A stretch of 64,000 nucleotides of DNA from the NCBI GenBank assembly GCA_963576785.1, contig OY756144.1, positions 2,914,001 to 2,978,000 of the forward strand, read 5' to 3'. The notes beneath the pieces were generated by a model that did no database searches, was not told the origin of the DNA, and saw only the letters and a list, made by a program, of their open reading frames with translations. Made by a program: the position numbers and the translations under genes. The DNA is from Chlorophyllum brunneum (taxonomy: Eukaryota > Basidiomycota > Agaricomycetes > Agaricales > Agaricaceae). Positions 25,228 through 38,700 of the stretch are shown one piece after another (within the stretch, counting starts at the first letter, position 1; each line of letters opens with the position of its first letter).

Positions 25228-27423
25228 ATGACCACCCAAGCAAACATCTTCTCTGAGCCTGTGTGCATTATTGGTGCCGGACCTGCTGGTCTTATCAATG
25301 CCCACGTACTTTTACAAGACGGCTTCACGAACGTCGAGGTCCTGACACGCGACTCCTCCGTCGGAGGGGTATGGGCTAGGGACCGTGTATATCCTGGTCT
25401 GTACATTAATAAGTAGGCCCAACCTTGTTTTACTTTCAATCACTTTCTCGCTAATCACGTTAAACTACAATTAGTGTGCATGGCGAATATCGATTTTCTG
25501 CTCTGAAAATGCCACCACCGGAGAAATCCGCAGCCACCGGAGGACGCCTGTCTGGGCTTGACATGTGCATCTACATGGAGAAATACTATGAACTATTCTT
25601 AAAAGGAAAAACAATGTTCAGGTTTGGGATCGAGGTGACAGATATCTCGCGCGACAGACATGGAATATGGTTGGTGCGGACAGAGAACTTGCGAACGGGA
25701 GACACAGATACTATTAAGTATTCCCGAATAATCCTCGCAACAGGGGTATGTTTGATGACCCTATTTGGGCGCAAGAAGCTGATGATCTCGAATGATCAAT
25801 GTAGGGATGCAGCGAACCGACTATACCGGAGTACCTCTCTCCAGCTGCAGCGGAGAAAATGCAATACCGGAGAATGGTTATTCACTCATCACAGTTCGGC
25901 GCCCACATTGATGAAATTCTGAAAAACGTAAAGCCACACTCAGAAAGCCATGAAGGCTCCATCGTGGTCATCGGTGGCGGCAAGTCAGCACAAGAGTATG
26001 TTTTGAACCAAAAATAACAGCCGAGTTGATGTTGAAAACTAATATTATGCAAGCATTTGCGCAAAACTTACCCAGGAGGGTCGGAAGTGTTCCGTTGTCT
26101 TTGACAAAACAGATAGCTTTCTGGCTGCAAAAACACCTTTGCCTACATTCATCCGAAGAAGCAGGTACGCTTGAACTTCCCATTCACCCCCTTCCCGACT
26201 TCATTACTAAGACAGGTTCCTCGGCATCCTATCCCCGCATATTCATCTCAGAACCCGCCTTGAGTGAGCCCCTTATTTCCATTCGTTGCTGTCATAAGTC
26301 AACCCAGTGACAGGCGCTTTCTCCACGGGACTGCTGTTGGGGGAAAGATCACGCATTTCTTGTGGGAAAAAATAGGAGAGAGCTCTGTATGTTTTCCCCC
26401 TTTATTATCTCCGTTAATTATCTAACACCTATCCGATATAGCTGAATGCTTTTGAAATTCCCAAGGACTCCCCCCTCCGAAGAACGCACTCCATATTCTG
26501 GGGTATTCGTGTCGGTGATGAAGGAGGTGTTAGACCAGACAGCTACCACGCATTAGCCGTCAGTGGCAAAATTGAGGTTATCGCTCCAGCACGCGCAGTT
26601 GGTTTCGCATCGGACGGCCGGTCAGTGATCTTGGATAATGGAAGGTCACTTGTGGCGGACGCAGTTATTCTAGCAACGGGATATAAATCCTCTTGGGCAA
26701 AGATTTTTTCTGGTATATCGCCCATTCTACCTTTGATGGAATCAGTTTTCTGATGCACAGCTTCGGCACAGACGAGACGGCCGATGAAATTGGGATCAAT
26801 AAACATACACCTACCACCACTGTGGCTGATACTTGGGATTATCCCTCCCTCAATGGGGCACCGGCAGCTCATCCTGAAAATGAAAAATGGGTAACCTCAA
26901 TATACCGGGGTCTTGTTCCAGCGAAAAATATCCTCAGACGTGACTTTGCCATCGCTGGCGCTTTGGTATGATTAGCGTTGTACATTCCTTCACCGCGTGT
27001 TGAACCCCACATGATCTAGTTCACTTCCAATGTTGGTTATACCAGCGAAGTAGCTGCTCACTGGATTTCTTCGTATTTCCAAAATGACCCCATGCGGTTA
27101 CCTACCTCCACTGAGCAGGCCATGGCCGAAGCAGAACGAGGAGCAGCGTGGATGAGGAGGCGCTTTCCTGATATGCTTTCGTGGGTCAATGGGAGTTACA
27201 GCGGAAGCTTAGATTTCTGGACGTGAGTAACCAGTATTTGTTTCAAGGAGTTCTACGCTGATACACGGAGTTCAGCTGGCCTCAAGCCGTAGACGATCTT
27301 CTTGAAGATATGCAATTACCTATTCATCGCAGTGGGGGGAACTGGATGACTTGGGCGTTCAAAGTCGTCGATTTGAGCGAGATCGCTTCTCTTGCTGACG
27401 AGCGCAGAGAAAGACGTCTGTGA
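25228..27423 (+). CDS. Flavin-containing monooxygenase (FMO-like, FAD/NADPH)
   Basis: A soluble flavoprotein expected to insert one oxygen atom into a substrate using FAD and NADPH; the substrate is unknown. The start chosen is ATG at 25228 (context CCACCATGAC). An in-frame ATG at 25171 would add 19 residues. The FAD Rossmann motif IIGAGPAGL lies near 25267-25293, followed by SSVGGVWARDRVYPGL. The second dinucleotide-binding motif IVVIGGGKSAQE lies near 25960-25994. The late segment ATGYKSSW (near 26673-26696) is the conserved ATG-Y element. About nine introns are needed, and the frame then reads to ERRERRL and a stop at 27421-27423. The sequence resembles single-domain FMOs common in agaricomycetes. 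No lesion was seen. Confidence 0.87.
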
Positions 27424-28786
27424 GCGCTTGCTACTGATGGGCTACGGTGCAGAAAATTGTTGGAATTATGATAATTTTGTTCTACTCACAGTGCTATTGT
27501 CATTGTCATTCGATCGTAAGGATATCTGACTACCTGTACTATTGTTTAATCAGCCCGAGACCCAATCCCCCTGTCAATCACGACTGAAAGCCGAATGTTG
27601 GACTTGGAGGTTACGCCATTCGGTATGTTATCAAACTCTTTAAGTCACCGGTGATTCCGGGGCCATCATGTAGCAGCCACCAACTGCCTGGACGGGAGTT
27701 AAACGGTCCAAGCTCGGGTGCCGAACACTCATTCGAGATGACACATCTCCCGAGGTCTGAGCTGCTTAGACTTTGTGTAACTAGAGCCCGGGTAATATCG
27801 AAATTGTAACTGCATGGCAACGACAGCCTGACACTGCAGATACTAATCTTGAAGCCGTGCTTCAGGGTACCGATCAAGGACCCTCCCTACTCAATCAGCA
27901 CTCCAACGTAACCCACTCTTGGCCTACGGAGCGTGTTTGCAAAGTAGCTCAATAGGGCATCTGACAGGGGGTCATGTTGAATATCTGATTATTCAGTACT
28001 CGTATTCAGCCTTCATGCTATCGAGATTTTCATCATGGCTCACCCGGCCCGCCCCCTACTCCATCAAGGGGCCCAATCGTGATAATGATAAGTATTCCTA
28101 TCCAATGCCATGCATATATCACCAGTGTGGCATCAAGAAGTTCTGCATTTAGTTATTCCATTTGCATTGTTCGTGATTTCATGGTGGCTGTTACTTGAAG
28201 ACGTTTAGTAACCGTGTGTACAGCTTGAAGCCTCTAGGATACTTCGGAGCGGTATCACCACTGAACACCACCTTCGCCCTGGAGATGCTCCCATCTTCCT
28301 CGGGCGTGAGGGCAACCCTGACTGTGGGCACTCTCCGAAAACACCACATACAGTAATTTTTGGAGTCCGCATTGTTGATCACTCGTTGTGACGTCCAAGG
28401 CGTGTAAGGTGCTAAACCAAATTTGTTCAGACCCTCCTCCATATGCGGCTCCTTTGCTAATTCGTATCTCGAGGTCATTCGGTGCTGACTGTAAATATCA
28501 ATTGATTATCTCAGCATTCTCGCTGATCCTAAACAGTTGGGTATTTTGGCATGGGGAAACACCAAACTGACAAGATAATTTTACTAGTGCTATCTTGGTC
28601 CTCCATCGCGGTTTACTCGTGTAAAGGGAGTTGCGTAGCCAAGCCTGTCCCCGATTCTCCGGCCATCTATTGCGCTCATATAGCAATAGATTGTACTTGT
28701 ACGTAAGGATCCCAATGATCCCATCGCTCTTAAGGCCAGCGGAAACTGGAGGAGCTTCCAAAGTTGCCCCTCTTCTCTAAAGCTTC
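27424..28786. other. Intergenic region with a possible minus-strand gene
   Basis: About 1.4 kb. On the minus strand two frames (28191-28478 and 28498-28761) have rather protein-like composition, and a short intron between them is conceivable. I recognise no domain and no convincing start, so I do not call a gene. If real, it would be transcribed away from the Zn2Cys6 regulator at 28787. The part 27424-28190 shows nothing. Confidence 0.4.
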
Positions 28787-31700
28787 ATGGGTGAATCGCG
28801 TACCTCAGCCAGGCCTATTCAAAGCTGCCTTCAATGTGCGTACCACTGTCAATGCACCCAGAATGACTGATCACTGATTTTATTTCACCTAGGCCGCAAG
28901 AGGAAGATTAAATGTTCGCCCAGCCCTTCGTCTACCAGAGTATCCCCTCACGATACACCTCCATCTAGGTAGCAAATCATATCCATGCACTCCCTGCATC
29001 CTAAGGGGAGAAGGCGAGACCTGCCGTGAAGTCGACAGGACTCTGCTTCAGTGCGTACACCATGATGTTTGAGGGATCACTGCCTCATAAACATCCAGCG
29101 AACACAAAAAAAGCTGCGACAAACTGGAAGAGCTTGTCGACCGCGTTCACAAATTAGAGAACACCATCTCCGTTCTCTCGACGAGGGGTTCTCCCACGAG
29201 CGAAGATTCGCCCCGGTCATTACGGAGGCGCGAGCTGTCATCGACGCCCTACTCCAAAAGTCCAAGTCCCTCCCCAAAACGGCCTTATAGTCGTGGTGTT
29301 CGGTCGTCGGCCCCAGCTCTTCTCCGCGTCGGTACTACGGCGGAAGAGGCTGCGATGATCCTCGAAGTACGTTTGAAAGTTACAATGGATTGGTACGCAA
29401 CTAACCCTCATACAGGATTTTGCAATGGGTCACAAGGTGAATCAAGTACGTGCGACTTGCGAGATCAGCGCAAGTCCATACAGTACTCCGCCGAGCGCCA
29501 GGGAGAATCTTCCCATTAATGGGTTTCCGACATCCCACCCCTGGTCGTTCTTTGTCGATTCACCGCACGAGGTTGCGCACCGCCTTTCGTCGATCCTTCC
29601 GACCCAGACACAGATCCAGCTTGCGCTACAATTTTACGTAAGTTCCCTCTTTACCTTCCCCCCACAAATCAGCTCAAACCTGGTTCAGGTACAGCACGTG
29701 GATTGGTATTCCAAAGTAAGCCACAGTTCCGGAGATTGATGGTCATCGAAGTTGCTTATCATTTTTCTCAGGTTATTCATGTCCCAACTTTCATGCTAGA
29801 GGTTAGTTGACCCTTTCTGCCCTGTATCCGCTGATATTAATTACCATGAACAGACGAACACTATTCTCTCCCACATCAACAACCATCAGTATCACCTCAT
29901 AAATGTCGATTTTATGGGCACTTTACTCGCTGTTCTTTGCCTCTCTTTCCACTTCGCAGACCAAATATTGTGTGAACAGTTGTTCCTGGATCGTGCGGCT
30001 TGTTCGGAATACGCACAACGTCTATATGCGGGTGCACAAGTGGGTGACGTCTTCGGCGATCTCGCACAACCTCTAACCCATCCGTCCAGGCGTGTCTCCA
30101 GTATGCTAATTTTATCGGAGGCCACACTCTGGAACACTTACAGACGATCATGTGAGTTCTCACCCGCAGATCAGAATCACTGCTTATCAGTTATGTCTTC
30201 CAGTTTGATAGGAGTTTACCAGCAAAACATTGGGGATTCGGAGTAAGTTTGCTTCCCTGCCACCCACACTTCGGAATCGATCTCACCGGGCTTGAAATTT
30301 TAGTTCACACTGGGCGCTGGCGGGAGCTGCGATTAAGGTCTGCCCATAACTATCTCTTACATTCTTGTATATTGAATATTCCGCACCGCAGATTGCACAG
30401 AATCTTGGCATGTCGCGTCTTGGAAATGAAACCGGTACCCATCGATATGCACCCGAATGGAGATCCTCCATCCGGAGAGAAGTGGCTCGGCGAGTGTGGT
30501 GGTGCTTGGTATGGCTGCAATGCATGTCCGTGGGACGGTTTTAACATGTTCACAGGTGATCGGAGACTGGTCTCATGCGATGGCGCATCAGGGAGCGTAT
30601 TCTATCCACCCATCACAAAACCACACTTCATCCCCGGCGAATATAGATGACGTCGATCTCATGGAGTCTGACGTCGTGCAGTCCAAACCGCTCAATATCC
30701 ACACAGTACGTGATTCCCCACGTTTGGTCATTCCGCCATTAAAATGGCACCCAGGAAATGTCTTCATTTATCTGCCGACTGCGGCTTATCGACCTACACA
30801 GACAAGTCATCGATGAGATCAATCGCGGTGGCTACGAGCTCGAATTTGCGCTACATATGGATTCTAAGATCAATAACGCGATAAGCGAAATTAACGACTA
30901 TTTCCAAGTGGCACTGGATGCCCACAAGAAACTCAGCCGTCCAAACGAGATGATGTGTATCGAGAGGACTACTTGTCAAATGATGGCTGAGGCATGTCTG
31001 CTTCAGCTCCACAGACCGTTCCTATTCCAAAGTTATCATGATGGTCGTTATGTAAGTATAAGTGACTGCCACAGCGCACCTGCTCATTATTCCATCCCTT
31101 AGGTACAAATACGCAACAAATGTATCGAAGCTGCCCAACGTATGTTCCAGCACTTGGGGGGTAATCATCAAGCAGCGACGCTGTTACGGTGGTCGACGGT
31201 CTCGTCGTGGAGTTTTGCGGCTGTAGGTCCCATGTGACCTCACACGCCACCAGTACTGACGCGATTTCTCCGCAGGGCGTTGTGCTTTTTATAGACTTAT
31301 GTTACTTGCATTGCACTGGCACGGACATTGATATCCGAAAACGCAGGGGGGAAGTCCAGGGCGCCCTGCAGCTGTTTAGGTAGGGTCATAGCCTGCTTCA
31401 TCAAAACTACGCTCATTCTGTGTTTCCACAGGTCTGTTGGACCGAGCGCGCCGACGGTCACTCAAAATGCCGTCCATCTCTTGGAGCGAATGCTTGGTGA
31501 GGATTGTCCAAAATTCTAAAAATAGCGCGTATTCAATCCGCCGACCCTGACAGTCGCCGAGGGAGCTATGTCCTCTGGGCAGAGATCCACCCCGGACGAT
31601 GACAGCCAATTCGAGCAAGTTGTGAAAACAATAATTGTAAGTTTGATTGTTTGCCTCCTCGCCGCCCGCGATTCTAACTTTCGATGATCACAGATGGAGG

Positions 31701-31960
31701 CGTCACAGGGAACATGTTCCGCTAGCACCGTCGGACATTTGCCGACCCCACTGGACACTCCCCTATCTGTACCAACGACTTCACCTATTGACCACCTTTG
31801 GCAGCCACAATTCCTCGACATCAACGGATTCTCCTCGAGTATGTTGTTGGCACAAGACCCCAACGTTTTTTCTGGCGTGGGTATACCTTTTGACGAAATC
31901 CCAACCGCTGGTTTACCAAGTTTCCTTCAGACCAATGGCCCGGCTGCTTTCTTTACGTGA
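28787..31960 (+). CDS. Zn2Cys6 fungal transcription factor
   Basis: A nuclear DNA-binding regulator. The start MGESRTSARPIQ leads into a binuclear zinc cluster assembled across two introns: SCLQCRKRKIKC joined to SKSYPCTPCILRGEGETC, giving spacing C-x2-C-x6-C-x5-C-x2-C-x8-C (about 28820-29025). The second intron splits the third cysteine codon (donor GTTCGC, acceptor CTAG). A probable coiled-coil dimerisation helix follows (KKSCDKLEELVDRVHKLENT, near 29110-29160), then a Ser/Pro-rich basic linker. The middle homology region has ACLQYANFIGGHTLEHLQ, IAQNLGMSRLGNETG, REVARRVWWCLV and AYSIHPSQNHTSSPANIDD. The C-terminal tail is Ser/Pro/Thr-rich and ends at 31960. Targets are unknown. The neighbouring monooxygenase could be a target, but nothing in the sequence shows this. 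Confidence 0.87.
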
Positions 31961-32832
31961 CCGATATGAGTTGCAGACATTCATGTTTCATGCCACACGT
32001 TGCTATCACTTGAAGAGCTAGAATACAATGTAGTTTTAGGTATTTACTCATTTAATCTCTTACACGTCGCCATATTTAGTATATCGTAGATCACCTCAAT
32101 GGACTTAAATTCTTCGGGGGTCGATACCAACCTATTTTTCTGGTGTCCGTACACAGCTTCAGTCAACGAAATTAGGGGTCCCTGAGGCGATCAACATGCA
32201 TCTTTGATGGGCCCGACCATTCAGTTAACGTGAAGACGGCAAGGGCATTTTATCATTGTGGAGTAGTTAGGGTTGCATTCGACCTTAGCGTCTCCGAAGG
32301 CTGTTATCACCAAACATTCGAAGGCCTCTCACCAATCACAGAACCGACATCGTCGTTGGTCCGAGTCGTGTCTTTGACAGTTGTAGCAGATATTTAATTT
32401 AGGACCTCCTTCGTTTCAGGACCACATTTAATGAACCCGTGACAAAGTTCCGTTGGGCGGGGTTCAACTGAAGCATTGTTTCAATTCCAGTACACTCAAA
32501 TGGGTCGTTATTCACACCGGATGTACTAGACCCTTGTTACCGGAGTGATCTCGAGAAATCCACTGTTTTGGTTTATTGCGCAAGATCACGTTTTGTCAAG
32601 TAGTAGCCGTGTACAGTGGGGACATTGAGGTTGAGGGCGTGAATGCCACTCTTCCCGGGTGATGAAAGTGATGATATGTGAGGTTTATATCATAGACTAC
32701 ACGCTATATGTATTATGTGCACAAAGACTGAGGGAAAGACGGTTTGATAGACATACAGACATATGGCTCTCAATAAAATGAAAACAATTACGCTAACAGA
32801 CTCGATTGCGTCAGCCTCAAATTTGTCCTTCC
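31961..32832. other. Intergenic region between convergent genes
   Basis: About 870 bp with in-frame stops on all strands and no supported gene; it should hold two 3' untranslated regions. The stretch is AT-richer than its neighbours. Confidence 0.6.
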
Positions 32833-33814
32833 CTACTCATCTACATCCTCCTCATCTAGGCCCTCCCAAGGAACTCCTTCTGCTATACATGCCTTCCAAG
32901 TTGGAAGTTCTTGCTGAGACGTAAGAACTTTTATGACTTCTTCGGAATTCACAGCCAAACCAAATGTAGAACTATCCTGCGGAGCCGTGCTAGTAAATTC
33001 ATCAACTGGAGCAGCAATACTGCCGACCATTGTACCTCCAGATGGTAAAAGACCCTCAAGTCCTGAACCAGTCGGATCACTGGGTGGGATGGTGGGGTCC
33101 CCAGTATTGGGAAGCAGATTACCATCTTTATCAATGTGAGCGGTAAACCAATCTTGCCACTTGATGGGCAAGTTTAGGGGTCGGTGAGTATTGAAAGGCC
33201 ATCGAGCCGCGACTCTAGCTTCATGGATCAGAAAGGTAGTCGGGAAAGGAGAGTAATAGTCTTGAGGATTTAAGAAAATGGCCTTTCCATGATAACACCG
33301 ATGCTCTAAATTCTGACAACTATAGTCAATGAAAACAAATTTCTGCATCTCCTGGATAATTTGTTGAGGTCAGTGGAAAACCAAAAATAAATAAATAAAT
33401 TACGCAACTGGAATCCAGCGTATTATGAATTGAAGGCTATCAAAAGCAATATGATGGATCGGGCACAGAAGAATTCCGTTCCTTGGTTCGTCCAGCACGG
33501 ATTTTGCGAACCGCGGAATGTAGCCTCGCCGACGAAGATCCTCCCACTATGCCTTTGGTGAACGAGAAGAATGGATAAGAGAAGTGAACACAGACGGTTT
33601 CATCTTCCGTTCTGGGGATAATCTGCACTCGTTCCGTTACGTGATTGCCGCAGACTACACACACACAGCGGCCATTAAAGACATCACGTTGTTCAATCGC
33701 AGTCCTGAAACCAGTGGTCGCAGATTGCCGGCTGGCTACATCGTGCGGATATTCAAAGCCCTCGGGCAGGGAAGGCGGTAGAGGTAATGGGAAAGGAGTA
33801 AGATTGTAAGACAT
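32833..33814 (-). CDS. HNH nuclease domain protein (basidiomycete type), first His replaced
   Basis: A protein of about 275 residues of the HNH-domain family that is expanded in mushroom genomes; its cellular role is unknown. The start at 33814 (ACCACCATGTC) is preferred over an in-frame ATG at 33844. Exon one carries a C-x2-C pair (VCVVCGNHV) and the beta-strand RVQIIPRTED. After a short intron the frame reads WEDLRRRGYIP, then EPRNGILLCPIHHIAFDS, the N-and-H half of the motif. A second intron, which contains a TAAA repeat, leads to QKFVFIDYS and a C-terminal acidic, Pro/Ser/Thr-rich tail ending DEEDVDE. Family members that I know read CHIIP where this one has VQIIP, so the first catalytic His is Gln here and activity is doubtful. 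Otherwise the frame is intact. Confidence 0.75.
33383..33402. repeat. Short AAAT tandem repeat in an intron of the HNH gene
   Basis: Four to five units of AAAT within the second intron of the minus-strand HNH gene; an ordinary microsatellite. Confidence 0.8.
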
Positions 33815-33999
33815 GGTGGTCAAAAACAGAACATGATTAATCACGTAGAGCCGGGATATAGCAGACTATCGCAACAGGACGAAGAACAGTCAGCTCATGA
33901 TGGTCGCGCCACGAAAAAAATGGTTTCTATTGCATGCCTACTTTTATGCCTCTCCCAGTAGCCACCACCCAACATATCCACAACTTCAGACAAAAATAA

Positions 34000-35763
34000 T
34001 CATACTCTGGGTTGGGGTTCGGGTGCCCTCAACCCCAGATTATCGGGCACAGCTAGAGTATCATCTACAGCACTAGCCAAGTGACCACCGAATCCAACCT
34101 GTCCGTTCGCGGCCTTGAACTCATCGATACGACGCTCCACCTCGGGACGGAAATGTCTCATGAGACCCTGAATGGGCCATGCGGCGGCGTCACCTAACGC
34201 ACAGATAGTTCTTCCTTCAACTTGTTTTCTGCATCGAGATCGTCAGCAGTCGAGGTCATGTATACACGCAGGTAGGGGAACGTACGTGAGTTCAAGGAGC
34301 ATGTCAATCTCTCGCTGGTGGCCGCGACCCTCAACGAGACGGTCCATCATTTGAGACATCCATCTTGTACCCTCACGACAAGGTGTACATTGACCACACG
34401 ACTCGTGTTTGTAGAACTAGTGGCATGATGAGTGGCTGATGTGGAGTGAAACAGAATCAAGTCCTCACTTGTGAGAAACGCGCGATAGCAGAAACGATAT
34501 CCGTGCTCTTGTTCATGACAATAACGGCGCCGGTACCTAAACCGGACTGCGCGTCCTTTAATGAGTCAAAATCCATTCTATAGACAGGAGGTTAGTAGAT
34601 AGGGTATAGGGAATGCCCGCAGAACTCACAAAACTTCAGCACACTTGTTAATAGGCAAGACAGGTACACTGGAACCTCCAGGAACAATGCCGAGGAGGTT
34701 ATCCCAACCACCGATGACGCCACCGCAATGTTTCTCAACAAGATCCTTCAATGGTATACTCATCTCTTCTTCAACAACAGCAGGGTTGTTGACATGTCCG
34801 CTGATGCAGTACAACTTTGTCCCTTGATTTCGCTCACGACCAAAGCTAGCAAACCAACTAGCACCACGCCGGCAGATAGTGGGAGCGACGGCAACGGTCT
34901 CGACGTTTGCCACAGTCGTAGGACAACCAAAAAGACCGACATCGGCAGGGAACGGAGGTTTCAGGCGCGGTTTTCCTTGCTTGCCTTCAAGGGACTCGAT
35001 CAACGCGGTCTCTTCACCACAGATATAGGCACCAGCTCCACGGTGGACATATACATCGAAATTATAACCGGAACCACAGGCGTTCTTGCCCAAGAAACCG
35101 GCAGCATACGCTTCATTGATGGCTTGCTGGAGGTGCGAGGCCTCTTGATAAAATTCACCACGAATATAGATATAGGCAGCGCTGGCGTTCATGCCACGAC
35201 CAGCGACAAGACATCCTTCAACGAGCTTGTGAGGGTCACCACGGAGAATTTCGCGGTCTTTGCAAGTGCCCGGTTCACCCTCATCGGCATTAATGACAAG
35301 GTAACGAGGTCTAGGACGAAGCTGAGTTTCAGATAATATCCTGTGGGTCATAGGAGTTGACTCACCGAGGATCCTGCTGCCAGTTGGGTTTATTCATGAA
35401 ACTCCATTTCAATCCACTTGGGAATCCTGCACCACCACGACCACGTAAACCTGAGTCCTTGATAGTTTGAATAATCCATGAATCGCCCTTTAGTAGGATC
35501 TCCTTCGTTCGGTGCCAGTCACCTCTCGACTAAGGAGTATAAGAATTCTGGACTCTTGTGGATAATGTCACGAAGCGTACCATTGCTCCTTTAATACCGT
35601 GGTCATGCCTACTATAGACATTTGTGAAAATGCGGTCCTGGTCCTTCAATCCGCCATATCTACGAACAGGAGTATCCGCAACGGTCGCGAAAGAACGGTT
35701 GGACCGAAGTTTTGCACGAAACGGCCGCGCGACACCTAACCACGAACAAATCGCCGTTAGCAT
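34000..35763 (-). CDS. NDUFV1: NADH:ubiquinone oxidoreductase 51-kDa subunit (NDUFV1/NUO51), mitochondrial
   Basis: The NADH-binding, FMN- and 4Fe-4S-carrying subunit of respiratory complex I, acting in the matrix arm. The N-terminus ([20 protein letters not shown]) is a basic, hydroxylated mitochondrial presequence, followed by [17 protein letters not shown]. The NADH/FMN region includes [35 protein letters not shown] and [19 protein letters not shown]. The 4Fe-4S ligands are three cysteines in [12 protein letters not shown] (near 34365-34400) and a fourth in [15 protein letters not shown] (near 34185-34225). The exons are separated by short introns, for example near 35522-35580, 35350-35385, 34577-34625 and 34420-34465. 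The stop is TGA at 34000-34002 after EPQPRV. Highly conserved and apparently intact. Confidence 0.95.
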
Positions 35764-38700
35764 ACTGGCTCAACCGTTAAGCAGGAACATACGCGCAGCC
35801 GTGGTCGATGTCTTTAACACCGCCTGTGTCGTTGTGGACGACGACCTGAACATTGTGCTCGCTGTGGTAGATGATGACAACCAACGGAATATTGCGGACC
35901 ACGTATTTGCCTTTGTTTACCAATTCCCTCAATATGATTGGCTCCCACGCATCACCTCCGTTAGGCTTGACTTCTGAAGCTAGATTGACGAGCTTTCCAG
36001 CTGATTTGTATTGCTGCTATTCAATTAGGGGAGAAAGAAACACTCCTAATGGCACATCTCTCCGCATTAAGCACGCCCAAGTCGATTCAGTTGGCTTTGT
36101 TCCGCTAGGAGAAAAGTATTAACTTGGGGCGCAGAATCTTCCTGATTGCCCATGGACAAAGCCTCCCCTATCAAGGCATAAAGGTCTAAAATGCCCATTA
36201 ATTTGCTCTGTGCCATGGTACGTTTCATTACTCTAACCGGGTTTCCCGCGATCCTGGGACCTCGGTAGGGCGCGACAAATGTGGCCACCGCAGTCTTTGT
36301 GTTCTCGCCGAAACAGCCGTCTCTCCATGATTTTCATTGACTGTCCGATCAAGATCACTGGCTTCACCTGCAACGATTGGTTCACCGGGAGACGGCTTGG
36401 TTAGTGGTATAGGGCACAGGCGCCCCCCGATTCGATGACGGGCTCCCAAGGATCAGGCACCTGGGTGACAAGTGAAAGCCAGAGCTGCCAATTAATGATT
36501 GGTGGTATAAACGCACGACGATTGGAGTCTCTTATTCTCCATGAAATCGTTCATGTCGAGATCTCACATACCGTGTTTCGTCCAATAGGCGAAGCCATTT
36601 GAGAAAATCACATCAGCAAGATTCGAATCCTCCCCCAAAAATATATCCAATCCCATCGTGTTCCTCTCTCCAAATAGTTTTCGCCAATTCAAGAAGAAAC
36701 GAGAACAAGACTGTCCAACAAATACCACATCAAGTCAATCATTGAGCTATACCCCACAAGGCTTTCTTCCGAAACCCATCTGGCAGGTTCATGTTCCACT
36801 GACAAGCCTGGGTGTCCCCATATATAAACTGTATTTGCACTGCCGTACGTTCGGCACAAGCATCCGCACCCATCCATATAGCGGACCTGTCCAATCATGA
36901 CGCACGGCATCGGAAGCCTAGACTCGATGTGGCTTCCATCTATCAAAGGATGTTTGGATGGTCAAGGCAAGTGGAGCTCAAAGACTTACAACTCCAACTA
37001 GGGCAGAAATCTTCCGCCACGGTAGACTCTAGACCCCTTTACTCAGGAACGATCCTATCCCTAAGCTCTTGAGTGGTGATAAGATGGGGCCAGTTTGTCC
37101 GCCAATCCCACTCCGAAGCCACCTCGACAAATACAAAGATAAGAGACCCTAAGCAATGAAAAAGACAACTTTTAAAACCTGTTTTGGGATCACTCGTTGC
37201 ATAGACGAGATAAGCCATATCCTTCATGCCGAAATTTGAATCAATCCCGAATCTAAGAACTTTCATAATTGGGCGCCAACCGAGCCCGTCACTGATGTGC
37301 CGACTATCTTTACGGTCATCAAGGCCGCATAGAACACTGTCTTTTGACAAGTTGGCAGCTCTCTATCCGAACTGACTTGAGAAAATATAATACCTTGCAC
37401 CAGGGAATGATCAAATATGTTCGGGAAGCGCAGGAATACACGACTCGGATGAGAACAGAACACGAACCAGCGCTTTCCCGATTGAGTCTGGCACCAGAAA
37501 TTCCCTTGTTTGACATCCTTAATTAACCCCATCAGCCAGAAGCCATACAAAAGAACGACTGTTATATGTGGCGTGGTCGGTTCCAAGGGCTTTGTGAGAA
37601 CGCACATCGGCGCCAGGTGAACCCTTCCGAATAAAACACTTTACAAAAATACCGCTAAAATGTCCTGAGGTGTGAAAAAATCAGAAAAAGATGGGTTCTT
37701 TTGACAAGGACTTGATTGACCTTTGACAATTCTTCAAAAATCAAAACAGGTTCATGGTTGCTGACAAGTTATTGCCCCCCCGAGTCATAGAATCTATCGC
37801 CACCTACCACTACCGTCGAACTTCCACGCAACATGCGAAATTTAGTTCTCAGATTCACACCAAAACAAAATCACAAGCTCCGCAAAGCAAAAAAAAACCA
37901 TGGGTATTGTACTCCAGATTCTGCCGATATCGGACTCAAGTCCCCGCGGAAGTTAATTCATACTCCACTCTTGGTACACATAGGACATAATGATATGAAA
38001 GATAGCCATACCTCGGCTAGTCTTTTCTCATCCAGCCAGCCTGAGTGACATATGCTGATAAGTCGCGTGAGAATGGCTAACGCGCCCGGCTTGATAACGA
38101 TAACTTTGGAGCGGCATGAGACTTGGAATATCTTCACGATGAATTGACCGCCAAGTCATTCTCTCTTTTAGGGACCTGATGCTTAATTTTCTGATTATTT
38201 GCAAGCCCTGATCTTCGTCTTACCCTAATAGTGTAGAGCAGTGGGAACATCCGGAAAGTAATATCCTCCGAAAGAATGATTATGGCATTGTTTTAAAGAA
38301 TATCGATGTTGAGGAGCTGGACGACGCACACATGACATCAGCGCTCGTACTCATCCAGGTACCGGTGCCTGCTGCTTGGCCATTGTTTACAGACCTTTGC
38401 ATACCTGACAGCCCCTTTTCCGTCAAAGCGCACATCATAAATTTTACGTCTCATCATCCATCATGATGTCGATTTCAGGGATATCCTACTATTTTGGTGA
38501 GTCACACATTTTTGATAGCCTTGGCAGTGGCTTCATCCGGGCATCCGAAGGTCGTGGTTGGACAGTACCAGCGGTGCGAACCAATTGAATGAAAACGCCA
38601 TGAGATTGAACACCATGTCCATGTCAACTTGTGTAACGGGTGCGAAGTTCGATGACAAGAACTAGGAAATTGTTCTCTTTTAAGTCCATCGGCAAGATGA

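Noticed and set aside
34728..35336. A 202-codon plus-strand ORF lying antisense to the complex I subunit gene
   Set aside because: It mirrors the highly biased codon use of the conserved minus-strand gene, has no domain and no separate promoter signs.
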